A stretch of 5,054 nucleotides of DNA from assembly GCA_027293665.1 (NCBI GenBank), contig JAPUFN010000301.1:1-5054 (forward strand), given 5' to 3'. The stretch comes from Gammaproteobacteria bacterium. Lineage in GTDB: Bacteria; Pseudomonadota; Gammaproteobacteria; Pseudomonadales; Azotimanducaceae. The notes under the pieces are model-generated. The model made no database searches. It was not told the origin of the DNA and saw only the letters and a program-made list of their open reading frames with translations. Position numbers and translations under genes: made by a program. Each line of letters starts with the position of its first letter. Position 1 is the stretch's first letter. Below are positions 1 through 5,054 of the stretch, piece by piece.

Positions 1-2054
1 ATAATGTACGTCTCAATCTTCGGTGCTTCGTGCATTCTGACCATCTTATAGTCATGGAAATTACTCTGCTGCACGGCCCCGTCAACGATGCTGATCTCAC
101 CATAAAGCGCAGCCGTCAGGCCATAGATCACACCGGATTCCATCTGCGCGATCAGCCCGTCCGGGCTTACGGCAAATCCCGGATCAACCACACAAACCAC
201 TCGATCCACCCGCACTTCTCCGGCAACGACCTCGACTTCGAGGACTTGCGAGACGATGGTGCCAAACGACTTCTGCAGCGCGATACCTCTGCCCCAACCC
301 GCCGCCAGCGGCCGGCTCCAATCGGCCTCTTCAGCTGCCTTGTCGAGCACGGCGCGCATACGCGGGTCGTGAGCGAGCAGCCCACGCCGATATTGATACG
401 GGTCCGCACCCGCCGCATGCGCAAGCTCATCGATGAACGATTCGGTAAAAAAACTATGCTGCGAGTGGTCGACACTGCGCCAGGCGCCAAAAGGCACATG
501 GGTCGGACTCGCGAAATCCTGAATATCCAGATTGGCAATGTCATAAGGAATGTGGGTGGCTTCCGCGGGCTCGTGCTTGTCGACAAAATGGTTCTGCCAC
601 GCAACGGGACTCCCCGAGTCATCAAGTACTGCTTTGAACCGACTCAGAATGGCTGGCCGGTAGTTGTCCTGACGAATGTCTTCTTCGCGACTCCAGATGA
701 GTTTTACCGGGACACCAACGGCCTGAGCCAGTAGAGCTGCCTGCTGCGCAAAGTCGGACTGCGACCGGCGACCGAAGCCGCCGCCGAGATACTGGTTGTG
801 AACCGTGACATTTTCAGCCGCAAAACCCAGCGCATCGGCAACTTCCATTTTGCAGGCAAGCGGGTTCTGCGAGCCCGTCCAGATTTCACAGCGGCCGTTT
901 TCAATTCTAGCGGTCGCATTGAGCGGCTCCATACAGGCGTGCGCCAGGTATGGGACCCGATACTCGGCTGTGATCGCCTCTCCGGCTGCAGCGAAAACTG
1001 CTGCTGCATCACCGCGCACCAGATCGTCGCTACCGTCGCCTGAATCCAGCGCATCAGCAAAACGTTCGAAGATCGTTTGCTGATCTACCGAATTGGCATG
1101 GGAATCGGCGAACTCAACTGTGACTTCAGCCAATGCTTGACTGGCTTGCCAGTAGCCATCGGCAACCACCGCCACTGCGTTTCCCAGGTTCACAACATCC
1201 ATCACGCCGGGCATCGCTTTAGCTGCTGCGGGATCGAGCGACGCGACTGTTCCACCAAAAACCGGTGAACGCCGTACCGCCGCATACTTCATGCCGGGTA
1301 GATCGGCGTCAATACCGAACATGGCCGAACCATCCACCTTGGCCGGTATATCCAGCCGAGCCATGGACCGGCCCATGAGGGTGAACTCAGCGGTCGTTTT
1401 CAGCTTCGGTTTAACCGGCGGTGTCAACGTCGCAGCAAGCTCGACAAAACGTGCAAAAGGCTCTGTGCGCCCGCTACCGGCATGCACGATCATGCCTTCT
1501 TTCGCATCGAGTTCGGTGACCGGCACCGACCACTGCTCGCTTGCAGCGTCGAGCAACATCTGCCGCGCGGCTGCCCCGGCAACCCGCATACCATAGACAC
1601 CGGTGGCCTGCACCGACGTACTGCCTCCCGTGATCTGCAGATTCATCGCTTGAGCGATCTTGATGAATGCGCCATCCAATGTTGGCAACAACGCAGCCGG
1701 AACATCCGCATCACCCAGAATGTAACCTTTACCCAGCGAGTAATTCGCGAATTCCGGCTCTGCCGGGGCCAGCTCCATGGCGACCTGTGACCAGGCCGCA
1801 TCCATCTCGTCTGCCAGCATCTGGGTCAGAGAGGTGTGCACACCCTGACCCATCTCAGCATGGGGCACGATTACTGTCACACGGTTGTCCGCACCCACTT
1901 TGACGAACGAATTGACCAGGGTCTCCCCATCGCCAGCAACCAGAGGTGAAAGTTCCGCTAGTCTATTGCCCGGTCGCAACGCAACTCCGACGACTAAAGC
2001 CCCGCCGACGCCGACACCAGCAACGATAAATCCCCGTCTGGTCCATTTACCCAT
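1..2054 (-). CDS. Molybdopterin-binding large subunit of an isoquinoline 1-oxidoreductase-type hydroxylase (IorB-like), 3' end cut by window edge
   Basis: Large catalytic subunit of a xanthine dehydrogenase-family molybdenum hydroxylase, of the IorB/two-subunit type that hydroxylates N-heterocycles or oxidises aldehydes using water. The frame is open for 684 codons from ATG 2054 to the edge without a stop. Residues 5-10 (TRRGFI) followed by a hydrophobic stretch to about residue 26 form a Tat signal; no clear AxA site follows, so it may stay as a membrane anchor. Family motifs are MGQG (68-71), HACMEPLNATA (372-382), the pterin-contact loop GGGFGRR (424-430), WRSVDHSQ (525-532) and ESFIDELAHAAG (538-549). 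The end (SNFHDY, 664-669) aligns with IorB proteins about 50 residues before their C-terminus, so the catalytic Glu (GxGE-type motif) lies outside the window and cannot be checked. The start overlaps the small-subunit stop by 8 bp and has a strong SD. Family is certain; substrate is unknown. Confidence 0.95.
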   Translation of the reverse strand, partial: MGKWTRRGFIVAGVGVGGALVVGVALRPGNRLAELSPLVAGDGETLVNSFVKVGADNRVTVIVPHAEMGQGVHTSLTQMLADEMDAAWSQVAMELAPAEPEFANYSLGKGYILGDADVPAALLPTLDGAFIKIAQAMNLQITGGSTSVQATGVYGMRVAGAAARQMLLDAASEQWSVPVTELDAKEGMIVHAGSGRTEPFARFVELAATLTPPVKPKLKTTAEFTLMGRSMARLDIPAKVDGSAMFGIDADLPGMKYAAVRRSPVFGGTVASLDPAAAKAMPGVMDVVNLGNAVAVVADGYWQASQALAEVTVEFADSHANSVDQQTIFERFADALDSGDGSDDLVRGDAAAVFAAAGEAITAEYRVPYLAHACMEPLNATARIENGRCEIWTGSQNPLACKMEVADALGFAAENVTVHNQYLGGGFGRRSQSDFAQQAALLAQAVGVPVKLIWSREEDIRQDNYRPAILSRFKAVLDDSGSPVAWQNHFVDKHEPAEATHIPYDIANLDIQDFASPTHVPFGAWRSVDHSQHSFFTESFIDELAHAAGADPYQYRRGLLAHDPRMRAVLDKAAEEADWSRPLAAGWGRGIALQKSFGTIVSQVLEVEVVAGEVRVDRVVCVVDPGFAVSPDGLIAQMESGVIYGLTAALYGEISIVDGAVQQSNFHDYKMVRMHEAPKIETYI

Positions 2055-2544
2055 GCTGCACCTCCGCGGGATCGAAAACCCCGACGACGGCTTGTCCTGC
2101 GGCCGCTCGCTTGATCGCCTTGCGAATCCTCTGATACGTGCCGCACCGGCAGACGTTGCCGCGCATCGCCACATCGATATCGGCATCCGTTGGCTGCGGA
2201 TTATCGCGCAGCAGCGCCACCGCGGACATGATCTGACCCGACTGGCAGTAACCACACTGCGGCACCTGCTCGGCGATCCAGGCCGCCTGCAGCGGATGCA
2301 ATTCCGTGCCGTTGCTCAGACCCTCAATGGTCGTGATCTGCGCGCCGATCGCGCGGCTCAGCGGCGTCGTGCACGAGCGCACCGGCTCGCCATTGAGATG
2401 AACCGTACAGGCGCCACACTGGGCGATACCGCAGCCAAATTTGGTACCCGTCAGCTTCAGTTGTTCGCGGATAACCCAGAGCAACGGCGTGGCTGGATCC
2501 ACGTCGACCTCCCGGTTGACACCGTTGATATTCAAGACCGCCAT
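2047..2544 (-). CDS. [2Fe-2S] small subunit of the molybdenum hydroxylase (IorA-like)
   Basis: Electron-transfer subunit of 165 residues, the usual size for IorA/CoxS-type proteins. The N-terminal half is a plant-type ferredoxin fold binding the first [2Fe-2S] cluster with C38, C43, C46 and C58 (KFGCGIAQCGACTVHLNG). The C-terminal helical domain binds the second cluster with C97 and C100 (QCGYCQSGQ) and C132 and C134 (NVCRCGTYQRI). All eight ligands are present, so it should be functional. It passes electrons from the molybdenum centre of the partner encoded immediately downstream. ATG 2544 is chosen because the family's N-terminus (MAVLNINGV) begins there and GGGGA lies 6 bases upstream; an upstream in-frame start at 2610 is only TTG and adds a non-homologous leader. 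It has no signal peptide of its own, so export as a folded complex on the large subunit's Tat signal is likely (inference). Confidence 0.96.
   Translation of the reverse strand: MAVLNINGVNREVDVDPATPLLWVIREQLKLTGTKFGCGIAQCGACTVHLNGEPVRSCTTPLSRAIGAQITTIEGLSNGTELHPLQAAWIAEQVPQCGYCQSGQIMSAVALLRDNPQPTDADIDVAMRGNVCRCGTYQRIRKAIKRAAAGQAVVGVFDPAEVQHG
2059..2065 (-). promoter_or_regulatory. Ribosome binding site of the large hydroxylase subunit
   Basis: On the minus strand GGAGGTG lies 4 bases before ATG 2054, inside the last codons of the small-subunit gene. It is the strongest Shine-Dalgarno sequence in the window and decides the large-subunit start. With the 8-bp gene overlap it implies coupled, near-equal translation of the two subunits. 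Confidence 0.8.
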
Positions 2545-2550
2545 CAAAAT

Positions 2551-2555
2551 TCCCC
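2551..2555 (-). promoter_or_regulatory. Ribosome binding site of the small hydroxylase subunit
   Basis: GGGGA on the minus strand sits 6 bases before ATG 2544. The match to the Shine-Dalgarno consensus is moderate but the spacing is good, and it supports this start over the upstream TTG. Confidence 0.55.
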
Positions 2556-2558
2556 GCA

Positions 2559-2575
2559 CACTGTGTAATACAGTG
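2559..2575. promoter_or_regulatory. 17-bp inverted repeat, possible operator upstream of the hydroxylase genes
   Basis: CACTGT, 5 bases, then ACAGTG: perfect 6-base arms around GTAAT. It lies 15-31 bases before the small-subunit ATG, just upstream of its ribosome binding site, in the only real gap of the minus-strand gene set (2545-2622). Size and symmetry suit a dimeric repressor such as the TetR type. On the minus strand it also contains TATTAC, a 4/6 match to a -10 box, but no good -35 is seen at 16-18 bases. No regulator gene is in the window. A small mRNA hairpin is the alternative; a terminator is unlikely because no T-run follows. Confidence 0.35.
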
Positions 2576-2622
2576 CACGGTAACGCCAAAGCCGCAAAAG
2601 GCGCAAGCAACCGGGTAGCTGT

Positions 2623-3546
2623 TCAGGGTTGCGGTGGACCAGCGCCGCGGAACACGAAGCTGTCGATGCTGCGGAGAAAATAGCCTCGCGGCGTTTCCAT
2701 GAATGCCGCATGGTCACCGCCGGGAATCACCACCCAGACTTTGTCATTCGTAGCCAGGTTGGCAAAAAAATCTGCATGAACATCGTCCAGGGCGAGGGGA
2801 TCAAATTCGGCTTCGAGCAGCAACGTCGGCACGTTTACCGCCGGTGCGGACAGCGCCCGCCATTGCTCAAGCGAGCGCCAGTCGACACGCACCGGATCGG
2901 CGCTGAGAGCGCTTTCGACAAAAGCAGCGATGGCTGCATCGCTGATTGTGCCTGGCGTGATGAAGTCCGAAGCCGCGGCTTGAGCAGTAGTGGGTTCGCG
3001 CGGTGGCTCGTCGGGGAGACGCGCCCCGAAGTCCACATCTCGACGCACGGGATAGCCGAAAAGGACGACTGACGAGACAAGCCCCGGATGCTTCTGGACA
3101 ACCAGCTGCGCGACCATCGAACCATTAGACCAGCCGAACAGATGAGGTCTGGCCAACTGCGGATGGCGCTGCCGCAGCCATTGCAATACGGTTGTAACAT
3201 CACGGACTGCCTGATCCGGGGTCAGCCAGCCGCTGGCGTCGCGCGCCGTTGCCCCATAACCGCGCAGATCCACGCCGTAAGTCGCAATGTTCAGCGCCAC
3301 GAGCCCATCCATCAGTGAGAGGTCCTCACCAGCAACCTGCAGATCGAAATCGGGTAGCGTGCTCCAGGTCCGACCGTGGATGAGCAGCATGAGTGCCTGT
3401 GGCGCCGCGGGTGATTTCTCCCATACAGCGATGGCATGTCCATCGGAGTCAACGGTGTGACGGACGAGATCAGCCGCCCATGCACTGAAGGCCGAAAGTA
3501 GTAGCGTGAACGCAAAAACAAGTATCGAAAAACGCTGCTTAGACAA
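2623..3546 (-). CDS. Exported alpha/beta hydrolase (serine hydrolase)
   Basis: Alpha/beta-hydrolase fold enzyme of 307 residues counted from TTG 3546. A Sec signal peptide is visible: positive start (SKQR), hydrophobic core, and an AWA/A cleavage site near residue 24, so it should act in the periplasm. It shows the oxyanion-side HG (57-58), the nucleophile elbow GWSNG with Ser140, the acid Asp249 in EAEFDP, and His279 in GGDHAAF, so the catalytic triad is complete. A cap-like insert lies between about residues 170 and 235. TTG 3546 is preferred over ATG 3588: it has GGAG 9 bases upstream, overlaps the preceding dehydratase by only 8 bp, and gives a normal short signal-peptide n-region; ATG 3588 would overlap by 50 bp, lacks a clear SD and adds 14 residues. 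Esterase, lactonase or amide hydrolase are all possible; the substrate is not readable. Confidence 0.88.
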   Translation of the reverse strand: MSKQRFSILVFAFTLLLSAFSAWAADLVRHTVDSDGHAIAVWEKSPAAPQALMLLIHGRTWSTLPDFDLQVAGEDLSLMDGLVALNIATYGVDLRGYGATARDASGWLTPDQAVRDVTTVLQWLRQRHPQLARPHLFGWSNGSMVAQLVVQKHPGLVSSVVLFGYPVRRDVDFGARLPDEPPREPTTAQAAASDFITPGTISDAAIAAFVESALSADPVRVDWRSLEQWRALSAPAVNVPTLLLEAEFDPLALDDVHADFFANLATNDKVWVVIPGGDHAAFMETPRGYFLRSIDSFVFRGAGPPQP

Positions 3547-4516
3547 CTGGAGTGTCTCCGCGCAAGATCGTGGAAAAAAGTGCCGCATCGATGTTGCCGC
3601 CGGTCAATATGACTGCCACGGCAGAATCCGGCGCAAGACGCTCACTACGCTGATCTTGTAACAATGCAGCCAACGCAGCGGCGCCAGCGCCTTCAGCCAC
3701 ATTGTGGGTGTCTTCGTAGAGCGCTCGGATCGCGGCCGCAACTTCGTCATCGTCGACCATCACCATGCGTTGTGCACCCTGACGGATTACCGCAAGAGCA
3801 TCCGCCGAAGGCACTCTGCAGGCGAGGCCATCGGCAAACGTGCGGGCATCGTTTGTCTCAACCACACTGCCCTGCTCAAATGACAGCGCATACGCCGGTG
3901 CGTGCTCGGACACCACCCCGATCACTTCGGTCTTCAATCCAAGGAGGTCACGCACCGTAATCACCGCACAGATCCCCGAGCCCATCCCAACGGGCACGTA
4001 AACTCTCGACAGATCCGGCAGGGAGCTGAACAACTCAAACGCATACGTCGCAACACCCGTCACCAGTGCCTTGTGAAAGGAAGGCGCAAACGCCAGTTCC
4101 TGCTCCTGTGCAAGACTCTCTGCCTCCACGCGCGCTTCGTCGAAGTCCACGCCGTGAACAATCAGTTGCGCGCCCCATGCCTGCATGGCACGATTTTTTT
4201 CAACGCTGTTGCCTTCCGGCACCAACACTGTGACTGGCACGCCATGGCGGCTCGCGGCAAATGGAATGCTCTGACCGTGATTGCCACGGGTGGCGGTGAT
4301 GAAGCCTGTGGGAAGCGCATTGGTCTGCTTGAGGAAGTCAAGATACACAAGCCCGCCACGCACCTTGAAGGCACCGGTCGGGGTGTGGTTTTCGTGTTTG
4401 ACCCAGACATCCAGGCCACAGCGTTCGCGCATCAGCGGCCAGCAATACTGCGGTGTAACAGACATGACTTCGGCAACAATGCGGCGCGCTTCGGCCAACT
4501 CATCGAGTGTGAACAC
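3539..4516 (-). CDS. PLP-dependent threonine/serine dehydratase-like enzyme (fold type II)
   Basis: Cytoplasmic PLP enzyme of the threonine/serine dehydratase group, which removes water and ammonia from hydroxy-amino acids to give 2-oxo acids. Numbered from GTG 4516 (325 residues): the PLP lysine is Lys51 in PTGAFKVRG; the substrate-carboxylate loop is RGNHGQ (77-82); the phosphate-binding glycine loop is GMGSG (177-181); EGAGAAAL starts at 275; the pyridine-nitrogen residue is Thr305 in LTGGN, where many relatives have Ser. There is no C-terminal ACT domain, so it resembles catabolic rather than isoleucine-regulated IlvA enzymes. The longest open frame begins at TTG 4582, but homology starts only near FTLDELAEAR, and a possible -10 box overlaps that TTG, so GTG 4516 is preferred; ATG 4465 would cut off the first conserved helix. 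It overlaps the hydrolase by 8 bp. Relatives include serine racemase and the hydroxyectoine-pathway enzyme EutB, so the substrate is uncertain. Confidence 0.9.
   Translation of the reverse strand: MFTLDELAEARRIVAEVMSVTPQYCWPLMRERCGLDVWVKHENHTPTGAFKVRGGLVYLDFLKQTNALPTGFITATRGNHGQSIPFAASRHGVPVTVLVPEGNSVEKNRAMQAWGAQLIVHGVDFDEARVEAESLAQEQELAFAPSFHKALVTGVATYAFELFSSLPDLSRVYVPVGMGSGICAVITVRDLLGLKTEVIGVVSEHAPAYALSFEQGSVVETNDARTFADGLACRVPSADALAVIRQGAQRMVMVDDDEVAAAIRALYEDTHNVAEGAGAAALAALLQDQRSERLAPDSAVAVILTGGNIDAALFSTILRGDTPVV
3556..3559 (-). promoter_or_regulatory. Ribosome binding site deciding the TTG start of the hydrolase
   Basis: GGAG on the minus strand, 9 bases before TTG 3546 and within the last codons of the dehydratase gene. 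It is the main reason for preferring the TTG start over ATG 3588, which has only a weak GC-rich stretch ahead of it. Confidence 0.45.
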
Positions 4517-4582
4517 AGATGACTTTTCCCAGGTTCTGGCAGTGGAAGATCCGGCTCGCCGAATCAGACGCAGAGCCCGCAA

Positions 4583-4588
4583 ACTATA
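4583..4588 (-). promoter_or_regulatory. Possible -10 box for the minus-strand gene set in a divergent intergenic region
   Basis: TATAGT on the minus strand matches the sigma-70 -10 consensus at 5 of 6 positions and lies about 65 bases before GTG 4516. No convincing -35 is found 16-18 bases upstream, so this is tentative. The plus strand reads TATAGA at 4585-4590, a poorer -10 for the divergent SDR. The rest of 4517-4648 holds no recognisable gene. Confidence 0.3.
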
Positions 4589-4638
4589 GAATCAATGTAC
4601 CGAAACGTCTAATGTTGGCTACCGGGAAGCACAGACGC

Positions 4639-4642
4639 AGGA
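4639..4642 (+). promoter_or_regulatory. Ribosome binding site of the SDR gene
   Basis: AGGA lies 6 bases before ATG 4649, good spacing for translation initiation. It supports this start. Confidence 0.6.
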
Positions 4643-4648
4643 AAATTA

Positions 4649-5054
4649 ATGGAAGTTGCTGACAAGATTATCGTCGTGACCGGCGGTGCAAGTGGTATCG
4701 GCAAAGCGATGGTGGAACGCTTCCATCAGGAGGGCGCCAAGAAGCTCATCGTCGCCGACCTCGATGGCGCGGGAGCGCAAACAGTCGCGCAGGCCAATGA
4801 CGCCTGGAGCGCTGCAGTGGACGTCAGCGACGAAGCCCAGATTCTCGAGCTGATCGAAGAAACGGAACGCCAGTTCGGTCCGATCGACCTCTTCTGTTCC
4901 AACGCCGGCATCGGCCTTGGTAAAGGGCTCGATGAGTCGACTGAGGTGTGGCAGAAAATCTGGGAAGTGAACACCATGTCCCACGTCTATGCTGCCAAAC
5001 ACCTCGTCCCGCGCATGGCCGCGCGCGGTGGCGGCTACTTATTGAACACGGCAT
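4649..5054 (+). CDS. Short-chain dehydrogenase/reductase (SDR), 3' part beyond window edge
   Basis: N-terminal 135 residues of a classical SDR of usual length about 250-280; the frame is open to the edge. The Rossmann nucleotide-binding motif TGGASGIG is at 11-18, the adenine-pocket Asp58 sits in VDVSD, NAGIG is at 85-89, and the structural/catalytic Asn108 is in VNTM. Asp37 at the end of the second beta strand (IVADLD) points to NAD(H) rather than NADP(H). The catalytic Ser, Tyr and Lys (YxxxK) lie beyond the window, so activity cannot be confirmed. It oxidises or reduces an alcohol/ketone pair in the cytoplasm; the substrate is unknown. It is transcribed away from the dehydratase-hydrolase-hydroxylase set, with 132 bp between the two chosen starts, which permits shared regulation but does not prove a shared pathway. 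Confidence 0.94.
   Translation, partial: MEVADKIIVVTGGASGIGKAMVERFHQEGAKKLIVADLDGAGAQTVAQANDAWSAAVDVSDEAQILELIEETERQFGPIDLFCSNAGIGLGKGLDESTEVWQKIWEVNTMSHVYAAKHLVPRMAARGGGYLLNTA

Noticed and set aside
30..734. A 234-codon open frame on the plus strand
   Set aside because: It lies antisense to the large hydroxylase subunit, whose minus-strand frame is intact and rich in family motifs. The plus-strand translation resembles no family.
2584..2605. Possible terminator hairpin after the hydrolase gene (CGCC...GGCG on the minus strand)
   Set aside because: The stem is only about 4 bp with a 12-base loop and no following T-run; it is not a credible intrinsic terminator.
2547..2610. Longer small-subunit start at TTG 2610
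   Set aside because: It adds 22 residues unlike the family, runs through the inverted repeat and has a poorer start codon than ATG 2544, which has its own RBS.
4194..4200. A run of seven T (A on the coding strand) in the dehydratase gene, a possible frameshift site
   Set aside because: The reading frame continues with conserved sequence (VEKNRAMQAWGA) on both sides, so neither an error nor programmed frameshifting is needed.
3902..4522. A 206-codon plus-strand open frame, and similar long frames at 1885-2568 and 2629-3072
   Set aside because: All are antisense shadows of well-supported minus-strand enzymes, as expected in GC-rich coding DNA, with no recognisable domains.
4592..4615. Two AATGT direct repeats 17 bp apart in the divergent region
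   Set aside because: Five matching bases are expected by chance in a stretch of this length, and the flanks do not match.

Overview
The window reads as ordinary, densely packed bacterial chromosome of moderately high GC, judged by eye. The families and Shine-Dalgarno sites suggest a proteobacterium, perhaps a marine or environmental gammaproteobacterium, but nothing here fixes the taxon. There is no tRNA, rRNA, CRISPR array, transposase or phage gene.

Layout: four genes run leftward on the minus strand and one runs rightward from a shared divergent control region. In transcription order the minus-strand set is (1) a PLP-dependent threonine/serine dehydratase-like lyase (3539-4516), (2) an exported alpha/beta hydrolase (2623-3546), (3) a small subunit with two [2Fe-2S] clusters (2047-2544), and (4) the large molybdopterin subunit of an isoquinoline-1-oxidoreductase (IorAB)-type hydroxylase (1-2054). 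Gene 4 runs off the left edge about 50 residues before its expected end. On the plus strand from 4649, a classical short-chain dehydrogenase/reductase (SDR) begins and runs off the right edge after 135 codons. Both edge genes are open-ended reading frames, and I translated them by hand.

Genes 1/2 and genes 3/4 each overlap by 8 bp, as expected for translational coupling. The only gap inside the minus-strand set is 78 bp (2546-2622 region). It carries a 17-bp inverted repeat just upstream of the small-subunit start, so the hydroxylase pair may have its own control point.

Working model (inference): an oxidative catabolic cluster. A Tat-exported molybdenum hydroxylase acts in the periplasm or on the outer face of the inner membrane and passes electrons to the respiratory chain, since no FAD subunit is visible. 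It is paired with a Sec-exported hydrolase, a cytoplasmic PLP lyase and a divergent SDR. The substrate cannot be read from sequence. All five families are well known. The combination of genes is the only candidate for something undescribed, and I saw no clearly new class of system.
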